DNA from: Nitrospirillum pindoramense
GTDB taxonomy: Bacteria; Pseudomonadota; Alphaproteobacteria; Azospirillales; Azospirillaceae
Assembly (NCBI RefSeq): GCF_007827955.1
Contig: NZ_VITR01000005.1
Coordinates: 62,001 to 126,000 of the forward strand
Direction of reading: 5' to 3'
Length of the DNA: 64,000 bases
Shown here: positions 9,037 to 18,227 of the stretch, piece by piece
Layout: every line of letters starts with the position of its first letter
How positions within the stretch are numbered: the first letter of the stretch is position 1
The notes under the pieces: generated by a model
What the model was told of the DNA's origin: nothing
Seen by the model: only the letters and a program-made list of their open reading frames with translations
Databases searched by the model: none
Made by a program: the position numbers and the translations under genes

Positions 9037-10443
9037 TCAGTGGATGGACTCGCCGTGCAGGGCGATGTCCAGGCCGTCGCGCTCGACTTCCTCATCGACG
9101 CGCAGGCCGATCACCAGGTCGATGATCTTCAGCAGCACGAAGGTGATGACGCCGCACCACACGATGGTGAAGGCAACGCCCTCCAACTGGGTGATGACCT
9201 GGGCGGCGTTGCCCTCGATCAGGCCCAGCTTGGTGTCCGGCGCGTCCTTCAGGGCGGCGGCGAAGGCGCCCTCGCTGTTGCCGATGGATATCTTGGCGAA
9301 CACGCCGGTCAGGATGGCGCCGACGATGCCGCCGATGCCGTGCACGCCGAAGGCGTCCAGACTGTCGTCATAGCCCAGGGCCTTCTTCAGCGAGGTGGCG
9401 GAGAAGAAGCAGATGATGCCGACGGCGATGCCGATGGCGAAGGCGCCAACGGTGTCGACGAAACCGGCGGCCGGGGTGATGGCCACCAGGCCGGCCACGG
9501 CGCCCGAGATGATGCCCAGGACCGAGGGCTTGCCCTTCACGGCCCATTCCACGAACACCCAGGCCAGGGCGGCGGCGGCGGTGGCCACCTGCGTGACCGT
9601 CATGGCCATGCCGGCGCGGGGGCCGGCGGTCAGGGCGGAGCCGGCGTTGAAGCCGAACCAGCCCACCCACAGGAGGGAGGCGCCGATGAGGCTCAGCACC
9701 AGGTTATGGGGGCTGAAGTCGGCGTTGGGGTAGCCCTTGCGCTTGCCGATGACCAGGCAGGCCACCAGGCCGGCGATGCCGGCGTTGATGTGCACCACCG
9801 TGCCGCCGGCGAAGTCCAGCACGCCCAGCTTGGCCAGGTAGCCGTTCGGGTGCCAAACCGTATGGGCGATGGGGGCGTAGACGACCAGCGACCACAGGGT
9901 GATGAACACCAGCATGGCCGAGAACTTCATGCGATCGGCGAAGGCGCCGGTGATCAGGGCCGGCGTGATGATCGCGAAGGTCATCTGGTACATCATGAAC
10001 ACCGGCTCCGGGATCGTCGGGGCCAGGGCGTGGGTGCCGGTGGGGTCCATGCCCGCCAGCAGCACGCGGCTGAAGCCGCCGATGAATTCCTTGGCGTCGG
10101 CGGCGTCGCTGGCCGCGGAGAAGGCCAGGCTGTATTCAACCAGCGCCCACAGCACGGTGACGAGGCAGGTGATGGCGAAGCTTTGCATCACCATGGCCAG
10201 CACGTTGAACTTCCGAACCATGCCGCCGTAGAACAGCGCCAGGCCGGGGATGGTCATCATCAGCACCAAGGCCGTGGACGTCAGCATCCACGCCGTATCA
10301 CCACCGCTGATGGTGGGTGCGGCGGGTGCGGCCGCCGCCGCGGCCGGCGCCGCGGCGTCCTGAGCGAAGGCCAGCGCCGGCGCCATGCCGGCCAGCACCA
10401 TCACCGCCAATCCAAGTAAACGGTTCCCAAGCAAACGGTTCAT
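9037..10443 (-). CDS. amtB: Ammonium transporter
   Basis: 468 residues with an N-terminal signal peptide (ending ALAFAQ), an Ala/Pro-rich linker and eleven membrane segments. Family marks are FYGGMVRKFN, WVGWFGFNAGSAL, the twin pore histidines (in VVHINAGIAG and FGVHGIGG) and a cytoplasmic C-terminal tail ending LHGESIH. It conducts ammonium/ammonia into the cell and is gated by GlnK. The start chosen (MNRLLGN) has GGGGAG four bases before it; an ATG four codons upstream is possible. The order amtB then glnK is the reverse of the common glnK-amtB operon. A sigma-54-like element and an NtrC-like palindrome lie upstream. Confidence 0.95.
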   Translation of the reverse strand: MNRLLGNRLLGLAVMVLAGMAPALAFAQDAAAPAAAAAAPAAPTISGGDTAWMLTSTALVLMMTIPGLALFYGGMVRKFNVLAMVMQSFAITCLVTVLWALVEYSLAFSAASDAADAKEFIGGFSRVLLAGMDPTGTHALAPTIPEPVFMMYQMTFAIITPALITGAFADRMKFSAMLVFITLWSLVVYAPIAHTVWHPNGYLAKLGVLDFAGGTVVHINAGIAGLVACLVIGKRKGYPNADFSPHNLVLSLIGASLLWVGWFGFNAGSALTAGPRAGMAMTVTQVATAAAALAWVFVEWAVKGKPSVLGIISGAVAGLVAITPAAGFVDTVGAFAIGIAVGIICFFSATSLKKALGYDDSLDAFGVHGIGGIVGAILTGVFAKISIGNSEGAFAAALKDAPDTKLGLIEGNAAQVITQLEGVAFTIVWCGVITFVLLKIIDLVIGLRVDEEVERDGLDIALHGESIH

Positions 10444-10537
10444 CTGGCTCCCCATTCCCGTTCGTTTAAGCCGGTTCCGGCACCCCCGGGTCTGCCCCCA
10501 GGAACCGGTCCGGCCATCAGCCAACCTTTTCCTCCTT

Positions 10538-10552
10538 TCAAAGTCCGTGCCG
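10538..10552 (-). promoter_or_regulatory. Possible sigma-54 promoter of amtB
   Basis: On the minus strand the sequence reads CGGCACGGACTTTGA, against the consensus TGGCACG-N4-TTGC. The -24 GG and the spacing are right, but the -12 GC is GA, a weakening mismatch. It is about 95 bases before the amtB ATG. Confidence 0.35.
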
Positions 10553-10669
10553 CAGCCCCAACAGGCATACGAACGGCGGGAATACTGGCTCCCCGCCGGG
10601 CGGATTTGTTGCCAAAAGGTTAAAAAAACCGCACGGATTCGGGACTGATGAGGCGACCAGAGCGGCGAT

Positions 10670-10686
10670 TGCCCACTTTTTGGGCA
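10670..10686. promoter_or_regulatory. NtrC-like enhancer palindrome
   Basis: TGCCCA-N5-TGGGCA is a perfect 17-bp dyad of the same size and close to the NtrC consensus TGCACC-N5-GGTGCA. It sits about 120 bases upstream of the amtB sigma-54-like element and about 340 bases from the porin one, both workable distances for an enhancer. Confidence 0.4.
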
Positions 10687-11026
10687 CAACCCTTCCCGCC
10701 ACACGCTGCGGTTTCAGCTTATTTTTGAAGCTGTTTCAAGCGGCTGGTCGTTAAGGTTGATCATCTGCGGTCAACGACGAACGAATGATTTCGCTGAAAG
10801 CACAAAAGATGTGCATATTTTTCAAAATCGGCCACCGCGCCACAACTTATGGAAACCAGTTTCACGCCGCCGGCGGCATCTTACAACCCAACGGCGTAAA
10901 AAGGCCTTCTTCCAGCTCGGCCCCCGGCAAATCAACCTTTTGTGGCCGCCCTGCCCACCCTGCGGCCAAACGTCCCGGCCCGAACACGCCGAGGCGTTGC
11001 CCGGTTTATGGGCATCGGCTTGGAAC

Positions 11027-11042
11027 TGGCATCGATCTTGCT
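11027..11042 (+). promoter_or_regulatory. Sigma-54 promoter of the porin gene
   Basis: TGGCATCGATCTTGCT matches the -24/-12 consensus TGGCAC-N5-TTGCW in all positions but one, with correct spacing between GG and GC. Predicted transcription would begin near 11053, leaving a leader of about 45 bases to the porin ATG, which has GGAGA before it. Confidence 0.55.
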
Positions 11043-11097
11043 GCGTCGCAATACGCAGTCATCGCTACATAACAACAAGCCTCACGGAGAATAACCA

Positions 11098-12426
11098 ATG
11101 GCCTCAGTTCGGGAGATTGAAGTCGGCTGTCCGATTGCCAACCGCGCGCCGGCCCCGCGCGGACGCACCACCAAGGCTTTCCTGCTGTCGGCCACGGCCG
11201 CCGCCGCGGTCGGCCTGATGGTGGGCCTGTCCGCCATCGCCACGCCGGCCCTGGCGGACGAGGCGGCCCCCACCGAGCCACCGGGCATCAAATGGTCCGC
11301 CTATGCTGAAGCCGGCGCCACCTTCAACAGCAACGGCCCCACGGGCGGCACCAACTACGGCCACCTGTTCACCGACAAGACCAACCAATTGGTCCTGAAC
11401 CAGTTGTCCGGCACCATTTCCAAGGATCTGGACCCGAAGGCCGAAGGTTTTGACTGGGGCTTCAAGGTCCAGGCCTTCTACGGCACCGACGCGCGCTACA
11501 CCCATTTCCTGGGCATCCTCGACACGGGCATCAAGGAACGCACCCAGCTCGACCTGGTGGAAGCCAACGTCCTGCTGCACTTCCCCAGCCCCGGCGCTGG
11601 CGGCCTGGACCTGAAGGTCGGCGCCTTCTCCACCCCCTTGGGCGCGGAAGTCATCGCCGCCCCGTCGAACCTGTTCTACAGTCACAGCTACATCTTCAAC
11701 TTCGGCTTGCCGCTGAAGCACACGGGCGCCTTGGCCACCCTGCACCTGACGCCGGACATCGACCTGTATGGCGGCGTTGACAGCGGCGTGAACACGACCC
11801 TGAGCGACGGCGACAACAACGGCGCCGCCGCCGGCATCTTCGGCATCGGCCTCAACAACCTGCTGGACGGCAAGCTGACCGTCCTGGCCCTGACGCACGT
11901 GGGCCCGGAAAACCCCAGCCTGAAGGCGCCGCTGGGCTACGCCGACGCCAATAATGAGAACCGCTGGATCAGCGACATCACCGCCACCTTCAAGGCGACG
12001 GATGAACTGACGCTGATCACCGAACTGAACTACATCAAGGATGATCTGTTCAACGTCGACGGCGGCGGCATCGCCCAATATGTCAGCTACACCCTGACGC
12101 CGGAGCTGACGGCCAACCTGCGCCTGGAATACTGGCGGGATGGCCATGGCTTCTTCGTGGCCGCCTTCCCCGGCAACCGCGACTTCGTCTACCTGGAAAA
12201 GGGCGAGCCGCTGGAAAAGGGCGCCATCGGCACCGGCGTGGGCACCAGCTATGGCGAGCTGACCGTGGGCCTGACCTGGAAGCCGGCGGACCTGGGCGTG
12301 CTGGATGGCCTGACCCTGCGGCCGGAAGTGCGCTACGACAAGGCCAACCACAACGCCTACGACAACCTGACCAAGGATGACCAGTTCACGTTCGGTGTTG
12401 ATTTGATCCTGCCTTTTGGCGGCTGA
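11098..12426 (+). CDS. Outer-membrane beta-barrel porin, BBP2 (OmpL-like) family
   Basis: 442 residues. A long N-terminus (residues 1-53) carries an Arg-rich stretch and then the hydrophobic signal ending ATPALADE. The mature protein begins with ...KWSAYAEAGATFN and continues as amphipathic strands with VGAFSTPLGAEV and HSYIFNFGLPLKHTG segments, as in the putative beta-barrel porin-2 family. The end (LILPFGG) lacks the usual C-terminal Phe. The role should be diffusion of small solutes across the outer membrane. The divergent position next to amtB and a sigma-54-type promoter suggest that expression rises under nitrogen limitation and that the substrate may be a nitrogen compound; that part is inference. 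Confidence 0.8.
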   Translation: MASVREIEVGCPIANRAPAPRGRTTKAFLLSATAAAAVGLMVGLSAIATPALADEAAPTEPPGIKWSAYAEAGATFNSNGPTGGTNYGHLFTDKTNQLVLNQLSGTISKDLDPKAEGFDWGFKVQAFYGTDARYTHFLGILDTGIKERTQLDLVEANVLLHFPSPGAGGLDLKVGAFSTPLGAEVIAAPSNLFYSHSYIFNFGLPLKHTGALATLHLTPDIDLYGGVDSGVNTTLSDGDNNGAAAGIFGIGLNNLLDGKLTVLALTHVGPENPSLKAPLGYADANNENRWISDITATFKATDELTLITELNYIKDDLFNVDGGGIAQYVSYTLTPELTANLRLEYWRDGHGFFVAAFPGNRDFVYLEKGEPLEKGAIGTGVGTSYGELTVGLTWKPADLGVLDGLTLRPEVRYDKANHNAYDNLTKDDQFTFGVDLILPFGG

Positions 12427-12442
12427 TCCGTTACCATGGTTT

Positions 12443-12478
12443 GGGCGGGCGGTTCCTGGAGCCGCCCGCCCTTATAAT
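12443..12478 (+). terminator. Terminator of the porin gene
   Basis: GGGCGGGCGG pairs perfectly with CCGCCCGCCC around a 9-base loop, followed by TTATAATT, 17 bases after the porin stop. Confidence 0.8.
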
Positions 12479-12679
12479 TCCAGGATGAACAGGATGCGGC
12501 GCGGGCCTGGGCCGGCGCCGGTTTCATTTGGTGCGTTTGGACTTGCCCGCGGATGCCCCTTCGCGACCGGGGCCAGGCAGTCCGGATCCTATTCTTTCCC
12601 ATGGCGGCGAGAGCCCTTGCGGAGGCGTGGTTTGTTGACAGGTTCGCCGGTTTCCTCGCGCATCGAGCCCCCATCGGCC

Positions 12680-13888
12680 ATGACCGTTCCCAGCCCGGTT
12701 CCCCTGGACACGCTGCCCGCGCGGCCGCCGGCCGAGCCCGCGTTCGCCGCGGGTGATGAGACCCATTCCGGCGACCGGTATCGCCGCCTGTTCGAGCAGG
12801 CACCCTGGGGCCTGTTCCAAACCACGATCGACGGCCGCTACCTGGATGCCAATCCCGCCCTGGCCCGGCTGTATGGCTATGACAGCCGCGAGGACATGCT
12901 GGGCGCGCTGACCGACATCGGAGCGCAGTTGTACGTCGACCCCGGCCGCCGCGAGGCCTTCGTGACGGAAATGCGGGCACGAGGCGTCATCCAGGGCTTC
13001 GAATCCCGCATCCGGCGGCGCGACGGCACCATCATCTGGATCGCCGAAACCTGCCGGGAGGTGCGCGACGCCAACGGCCAGCCCCTGTATTACGAGGGCA
13101 CCGTCGAGGAGATCACCATCCGCAAGGAGGCGGAGCAGGCCCTGCGCGCCGCGAATGAGAAGGCGCAGCGCGCCAATGAGGCCAAGGAGCGCTTCCTGGC
13201 CCTGGTGACCCATGAGTTGCGCACCCCCCTGCACGCCATCCTGGGCTTCGGCGACCTGATCGCCCAGCTGGACCAGGACGAGGTGGCGGAGCGGGACGAT
13301 TACCTGCGGGAGATCACCGGCGCGGGCAACCGGCTGCTGCGCACCATCAACCGCCTGCTGGACTACACCCGCCTGGCATCCGGCGCCGCGACCAGCGAGT
13401 TGCAGCTGATCGAAGTGGAGCCTTTCATCGCCCGCCTGATCCGTCAAATGGGCGGCGGGCAGATGGGGGGCGGGCGGGAGAAGCGCGTGCGCATCCAGCA
13501 CGAGGCGGAAACGACGGCGCCTTGCGTGCTGGAGGTTGACGGCAACCTGCTGAACCGGGCCCTGACAGAACTGCTGACCAACGCCCTGGCCTATTCCCCG
13601 CCCGAGCAGGTGGTGGTGGTGGAAATCGGCCAGCGGCGGGAGGGCGTGACCTTGCGCGTCATCGACCAGGGCCGCGGCATGTCGGCGGAGGAATTGCAGG
13701 CCGCCGCCGTCCCCTTCGGCAGCGTCATCCTGCAGGCGCGCTCGCGCCAGCAGGGCTTGGGCCTGGGCTTGCCCATCGTGCAAAGCATCGCGGCGATGCT
13801 GGGCGGACATCTGGACCTGACCAGTTCGCTGCTGAACGGTACCGTCGCCACCCTGTACCTGCCGACGCAGCCGGCCCTAAGCCCCTGA
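12680..13888 (+). CDS. PAS-domain sensor histidine kinase
   Basis: 402 residues from the ATG at 12680. A PAS domain occupies about residues 30-150 (FEQAPWGLFQTTIDGRYLDANPA). A short coiled linker follows, then HisKA with His178 (VTHELRTPLHAIL) and a HATPase domain with N-box (ELLTNALAYSP), DQGRGMS and GLGLGLPIVQSI. There is no membrane segment, so it is a cytoplasmic sensor. The ATG has a poor ribosome site; TTG at 12635, 9 bases after GGAGG, would add 15 residues and may be the true start. No receiver is attached. It is convergent with the hybrid kinase, overlapping it by 12 bases, and may signal to one of the neighbouring regulators. Confidence 0.85.
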   Translation: MTVPSPVPLDTLPARPPAEPAFAAGDETHSGDRYRRLFEQAPWGLFQTTIDGRYLDANPALARLYGYDSREDMLGALTDIGAQLYVDPGRREAFVTEMRARGVIQGFESRIRRRDGTIIWIAETCREVRDANGQPLYYEGTVEEITIRKEAEQALRAANEKAQRANEAKERFLALVTHELRTPLHAILGFGDLIAQLDQDEVAERDDYLREITGAGNRLLRTINRLLDYTRLASGAATSELQLIEVEPFIARLIRQMGGGQMGGGREKRVRIQHEAETTAPCVLEVDGNLLNRALTELLTNALAYSPPEQVVVVEIGQRREGVTLRVIDQGRGMSAEELQAAAVPFGSVILQARSRQQGLGLGLPIVQSIAAMLGGHLDLTSSLLNGTVATLYLPTQPALSP

Positions 13889-16714
13889 CGCGGCGGCGGC
13901 GCACAGCGCCTCCACCTTCCCGGCCAGGCGCTCCACCACCACCGGCTTCAGGAAAAAGGCGTCGGCGCCAGCGGCCAGCACCGCCTTCTCATCCGACCGT
14001 TCGCTATAGCCGGTGTAGAGCACGCAGGGCAGATCGGGCCGCCGGGTCTTCAACAGCGCGATGAGGGCAAGGCCGGTCATGCCGGGCATGGTCTGGTCGC
14101 TGACCACCGCGTCGAAGGCGTGCGGGTTTTCCTCGAACACCTCCAGCGCCTCGGCCGGGGTTTCGCAGATGGCGACCTCGTGCCCCCGCCGCGACAATCC
14201 CTCCAGCAGCATGTCGCCCATCTCCGCCGCATCGTCCACCACCAGGATGCGCAGCCGGCGGCGGGGCGCCACCTTGACGATGGGCGCCGCCGCCAGGAGG
14301 GGCGCGACGGTACCCGGCCCGCCGATCGGCAGCAGGATGCGCAGCAGGGCGCCCTCGCCCTCCGCCGACATCACCGTCATGCCGCCGCCATGGGCGCGGA
14401 CGATGCCGTAGACCACGGGCATGCCCAGGCCGGTGCCCCGCCCTTTGCCCTTGGTGGTGAAGAAGGGCTCGAACAGGCGGGTCATGACCTCCATGGTCAT
14501 GCCATGGCCCTCGTCCTCCACCTCCAGCACGACATGCGGGCGGCCCTTGTCGAAGGGCAGCGCCTCATGCTCGGCCCACCGCCCCTCCCGTACGCGGACG
14601 TCCACCGGCGCCGGGCCAGGAAACAGGCGGATGAGGATGCGCCCCCCTTCCCCCCGCCGGGCATCGTGGGCGTTCAGCACCAGGTTCATCAGCACCTGGA
14701 CCAACTGCGCGGGATTGGCGCGCACATTGGGTACGGTCCCGGCGATCTGGAAGATCATCTCCGTGGTCGCCGGCACGGCGGAGCGCAGGATGCCCCGCGC
14801 GTCTTCCAGCACCGCCACCGGCGACACCGCCTGCAACTCCCCCTTGTCGGAGCGGGCGAAGGTCAGGATTTGGCCCACCAGCTCCTTGGCCCGCTTGCCC
14901 ACGGCGCTGATGCGGGCGACGTAGCTGTGGGCCTTGTCGTTGGGGTCCAGGTCGTCCAGCAGGAATTCGACATAGCCCAGCATGGCGCCCAGCAGGTTGT
15001 TGAAATCGTGCGCGACACCGCCGGCCAGCCGGCCAATGGCCTCCATCTTGTCCTGCTGCAGGACCTGGCGCTGCAACTCCTCCCGCTCGCGGGCCGCCCT
15101 GCGGGTGGCGGTGACATCGCGCAGCACCATGACGATGTCGCCGTTGGGCCGCAGGCTCAGCGTCGTCTCATACGCCTCCATGGCGCGACCCCAGACGCTT
15201 TGCCAGCTTTCGCCGATCCAATGGGCGTAGCCGGTGGACATCAGGCCGTCACGCTGGCGCCGCTGGTCCTCCTCCACCGCGCCCCGGGTTTCCGGTGTCA
15301 GCAATGCGGCCCAGCGGTGCCCCACCACCGCCGCCTCGTCGGGCGCGCCCAACAGGGATATCGCGGCGGGGTTGGCATAGATCACGGTGTAATCCGGATC
15401 GAACAGCACGATGGCGTCCTTGGCGGCGCCGACGCCGGCCAGCATGCGTTCCAGCGCCGTGGTCCGCTCCTCCACCTGGGCGCGCAGGCGGTCGCGTTCG
15501 GCCAGCGTCCCGCGAAAGCGGACCAGCGCGCGGGCGATACCGCCGATCTGGTCCTGCCGGTCCGTGTCCGGCATGGACGCCGTCTCATCCCGCTCCAGCG
15601 TGTCGATGGCCCGCGCCATGCGCGCCAGCGGCACGCCGATGATGGCCCGTACGGCCGCCACCAGCACCAGGCTGACCAGCAGGCCCGACACCAGGGCCGC
15701 CACCATGATGGCGGTGCCGATGCCGGCGAAGGGCGCGCTCAAACCTTCCACCGGCACGTCCAGCAGCAGCAGACGGCGGTTGTCGCCCTGGAAGAAGGTC
15801 ATGGGCACGGCATAGCGGCGCACACGATGGCCGGCGGTGTCCACCCGCTCCACCTCATAAGGCTGGACCTTCAGCACCCGGTCCAGTTCATCCGGGCTCA
15901 GTTGGAATTGTGGCCCATCCCCCACCGTGGCCTTGGTGGCCAGCAGGGCGTGGTCGGGATGGTAGGTCCAATTGCCCTCGCGATTGATCATATAGATACT
16001 GCCGCCCAAGGGCCGGCGGGCGTCCAACTCCCGCGCCCGCTGTTCCAGCGACAGGTCCGTGCCGGCCACGCCGATCAGCCGCCCGTCCACGATGACGGGG
16101 ATGGTGTAGGAAATCATCCAGGTGGGCCGGCCCAGCACCGGATAGAGATAGGGGGGGACCGCCTGGCGCTTCCGGCTCTGGGCGGGAAGGGCGTAATAGT
16201 CGTCGCGGTAGAAATCCGGCCGGACCTCGCCCAGCTTAACGTCGGACGGGCCGTCGGGCACATAATAGACGGCGAAGCGTCCGCTCTCAGGCAGGCCCAG
16301 GGCCGGGTCGCCGTTCCTGAAGGCCTGGTCCGGCCCCATGAAGTCCGGTTCCGCCAGGAACCAGAAGCCGACCATGTTGGGGTGGGCCAGGGCGGTGCGC
16401 GCGATATAGGTGGCCACCACGCGCCGGTCGCTGGCCCCGGTGGCGACCATGCTTTCCACCTGGCGGGCGAGGCCCTCGACGAACGCGATCTTTTCCCGGG
16501 TGATGGCGGCGATCTCGCCCGCCTGCTTGTTGGCCAAATCCTGGCCGTAATCGAGCGCGAACCGCTGCACCACGGCGCGGCTGCTGCGCACCGCGACGAA
16601 GGCGGTGCCGGCCGCCGCCAGCAGGACCAGCGGCACCAGGATGAACAGCAGGCGGGTGGTGATGCTGCCCCGGATCAGGGAAACCCGTGCGGGGGCGTCA
16701 GGCGGCCGGGTCAC
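13877..16714 (-). CDS. Hybrid sensor histidine kinase (Cache-HAMP-PAS-HK-receiver)
   Basis: 945 residues from a GTG at 16714. TM1 is near residues 20-42 and is followed by a periplasmic double-Cache-like sensor to about 315 (GRPTWMISYTIPVIVDGRLIGVAGTDLS is typical). TM2 and HAMP lie near 320-400, then PAS, HisKA (GGVAHDFNNLLGAMLGY), HATPase (EDEGHGM, GTGLGMPVVYGIV) and a C-terminal receiver with Asp in VVSDQTMPGM. Cache sensors bind small ligands such as amino or organic acids outside the cell. The GTG has AAGGAGG three bases upstream and overlaps the preceding receiver gene by 17 bases, so the two are translationally coupled. A longer frame to 16798 would overlap more deeply and lacks such a site. 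Confidence 0.88.
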   Translation of the reverse strand: MTRPPDAPARVSLIRGSITTRLLFILVPLVLLAAAGTAFVAVRSSRAVVQRFALDYGQDLANKQAGEIAAITREKIAFVEGLARQVESMVATGASDRRVVATYIARTALAHPNMVGFWFLAEPDFMGPDQAFRNGDPALGLPESGRFAVYYVPDGPSDVKLGEVRPDFYRDDYYALPAQSRKRQAVPPYLYPVLGRPTWMISYTIPVIVDGRLIGVAGTDLSLEQRARELDARRPLGGSIYMINREGNWTYHPDHALLATKATVGDGPQFQLSPDELDRVLKVQPYEVERVDTAGHRVRRYAVPMTFFQGDNRRLLLLDVPVEGLSAPFAGIGTAIMVAALVSGLLVSLVLVAAVRAIIGVPLARMARAIDTLERDETASMPDTDRQDQIGGIARALVRFRGTLAERDRLRAQVEERTTALERMLAGVGAAKDAIVLFDPDYTVIYANPAAISLLGAPDEAAVVGHRWAALLTPETRGAVEEDQRRQRDGLMSTGYAHWIGESWQSVWGRAMEAYETTLSLRPNGDIVMVLRDVTATRRAAREREELQRQVLQQDKMEAIGRLAGGVAHDFNNLLGAMLGYVEFLLDDLDPNDKAHSYVARISAVGKRAKELVGQILTFARSDKGELQAVSPVAVLEDARGILRSAVPATTEMIFQIAGTVPNVRANPAQLVQVLMNLVLNAHDARRGEGGRILIRLFPGPAPVDVRVREGRWAEHEALPFDKGRPHVVLEVEDEGHGMTMEVMTRLFEPFFTTKGKGRGTGLGMPVVYGIVRAHGGGMTVMSAEGEGALLRILLPIGGPGTVAPLLAAAPIVKVAPRRRLRILVVDDAAEMGDMLLEGLSRRGHEVAICETPAEALEVFEENPHAFDAVVSDQTMPGMTGLALIALLKTRRPDLPCVLYTGYSERSDEKAVLAAGADAFFLKPVVVERLAGKVEALCAAAASGA

Positions 16715-17090
16715 AGGCCTCCTTCCCTGGCTGGGCCAGGAACTGAGCCAGCGCGTCGCCCAAACCACCACCGCTCTTTTCCGCGATGGCGGCGCCATAG
16801 ATCAGCTGCGCCGCGCGCAGGCAGGGTCCGGTGATGACCTCCGGCCCGTCGCTGAGGATCAGCAGCGGCATGGCGGGGTGCATCGCGCGAACCTCACGGG
16901 CCATTTCCAATCCATCCATCTCCGGCATCAGCAGATCCGAAACGACGGCACGCACCGGCTGGGTCGCCAGCAGAAGAAGCCCCTCCCGGGCCGAGGCGGC
17001 CATGATGGGGACTTCACCCAAACGCCGCACCGCCTCGCACAGATAGTCGCGGAAATAGGGGTTGTCGTCGACGATCAGGATGGCGCTCAT
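16698..17090 (-). CDS. Single-domain response regulator
   Basis: 130 residues forming a receiver domain only: the acidic pair in ILIVDDNP, the phosphorylatable Asp in VVSDLLMPEMDG, Ser in LILSDG and Lys in AIAEKS. A CheY/Spo0F-like phosphotransfer role is likely. It is co-transcribed with the hybrid kinase gene directly downstream (17-base overlap), suggesting that the two form one phosphorelay. The frame extends upstream but MSAILIVDDN is the family start. The C-terminal tail after the domain is short and without output function. Confidence 0.88.
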   Translation of the reverse strand: MSAILIVDDNPYFRDYLCEAVRRLGEVPIMAASAREGLLLLATQPVRAVVSDLLMPEMDGLEMAREVRAMHPAMPLLILSDGPEVITGPCLRAAQLIYGAAIAEKSGGGLGDALAQFLAQPGKEACDPAA

Positions 17091-17216
17091 TGGGATAGGC
17101 TTTCGGGCGATGAACTGGAACGGGCGGCGCGGGGTCGCGGCCCCGCATAAAACCGCAACCGTTCGCCGGCGGCATCTGTCGTTAAGGCTATCGGTCTGGG
17201 GATTTGGGATAGTGGG

Positions 17217-17237
17217 GGGATAGCGCGCCGCTATCCC
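17217..17237. repeat. Perfect hairpin between regulator genes
   Basis: GGGATAGCG and CGCTATCCC with a 3-base loop, in the gap between the NarL-type regulator and the receiver gene. There is no T-run on either side, so it may attenuate or bind protein rather than terminate. Confidence 0.5.
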
Positions 17238-17270
17238 ACGATCCGGCATGGGCGCCATGCGGGGCCGGGG

Positions 17271-17963
17271 TCACGCGCCCCCGATCAGGCCCAGATCGCG
17301 GGCCCGCGTCACCGCCTCCACCCGGTTCTTGGCGCCCAGCTTGCGCAGGATGCGGCGGGTGTGCAGCTTGATGGTCACCTCCTGCAAATCCAGGATGCGG
17401 CCGATCTCCTTGTTGGTGGCGCCGCTGGCCAGGTGGGCCAGCACCTGGCACTCCCGTTCCGTCAACAGGCCCCCACCATCGGGCGCGGCACCGTGGGAGA
17501 CGGCGCCGTGCGGCACCGGCGCCAGGGCGCCCGCCATGCGCAGGGCCACGTCCACCGGCACCACGCTGCCCCCGGCGGCCACCACCTTCAGCATCTGCAC
17601 CAGGGCGGCGCTGGGCAACGTCTTGGGCAGGAAGGCGCAGGCGCCCCGGGTCAGCGCCTCCCGCGCCACGGCGGCATCGTCATGGCCGGTCACCACGGCG
17701 ACGGGCGCGTCGATGCCGGCGACGTCCAGCCGGTCCAGCCCCGCGCCGCCCTCGCCCCCCGGCAACTGCCAATCCATGACCACCAGGTCGAAATCCTGGT
17801 CCTCCGGCCGTTGCGCCAGGGCGTCCAGTTCCTCCAGCGAGCCGACGGAGGTCAGGCTGACCTCCGGCCAGTCGCGCATGAGGTAAAGCTCCAGCGCGTC
17901 GCGGTACATGGGATGGTCATCGGCGACCAGCACCCGCAGCGGTCTTTTCGCGGCATGTTCCAC
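17271..17963 (-). CDS. NarL/FixJ-type response regulator (LuxR HTH)
   Basis: 230 residues. The receiver (about 8-130) has VADDHP, phospho-acceptor Asp in VVMDWQLPGG, Thr in VVTGHDD and Lys in FLPKTLPS. The C-terminal GerE/LuxR helix-turn-helix (about 168-230) reads LTERECQVLAHLASGATNKE and continues with the VTIKLHTRRILRKLG recognition helix. It should be a phosphorylation-controlled DNA-binding activator. It lies 180 bases upstream of the receiver/hybrid-kinase pair on the same strand and probably belongs to the same pathway. The gap holds a perfect hairpin. Confidence 0.9.
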   Translation of the reverse strand: MEHAAKRPLRVLVADDHPMYRDALELYLMRDWPEVSLTSVGSLEELDALAQRPEDQDFDLVVMDWQLPGGEGGAGLDRLDVAGIDAPVAVVTGHDDAAVAREALTRGACAFLPKTLPSAALVQMLKVVAAGGSVVPVDVALRMAGALAPVPHGAVSHGAAPDGGGLLTERECQVLAHLASGATNKEIGRILDLQEVTIKLHTRRILRKLGAKNRVEAVTRARDLGLIGGA

Positions 17964-18227
17964 GGCATCCCCCCGTCAGCCCCACACACCAACCGGTGGC
18001 GTCCGTTGGCCGGCGCCCTTCTTGGCCGCCATCATCCGCCGATGGTCCCATCAAGACAACAGTTTCAAAACAGTACGTTGGCATAGGGTGCCCCGCCGCG
18101 CCGGCCGCCGGGGCCAAGCCATGGCGCCGCCGTTTACAGCCCTCGGCCGCATCGGATACGGTGCGGCGCAGCTTGGGTCTAAACCAGCGGCGCCGGCCTC
18201 AACGGCGCGCCGCCTTGGGAGGTCGAT

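Larger units (their letters stand above)
10444..11097. other. Divergent intergenic region amtB / porin
   Basis: 654 bases without a convincing gene, less G+C-rich than the surroundings. It holds sigma-54-like promoters in both directions (10538-10552 minus, 11027-11042 plus) and a 17-bp NtrC-like palindrome at 10670-10686. A GTTGA/TCAAC inverted repeat lies at 10756-10775. Short open frames here lack ribosome sites and family features. Confidence 0.6.

Noticed and set aside
14120-16834. 904-codon open frame on the plus strand
   Set aside because: It is antisense to the hybrid kinase, His/Gln/Gly-rich, without domain features or a ribosome site; a G+C-rich shadow.
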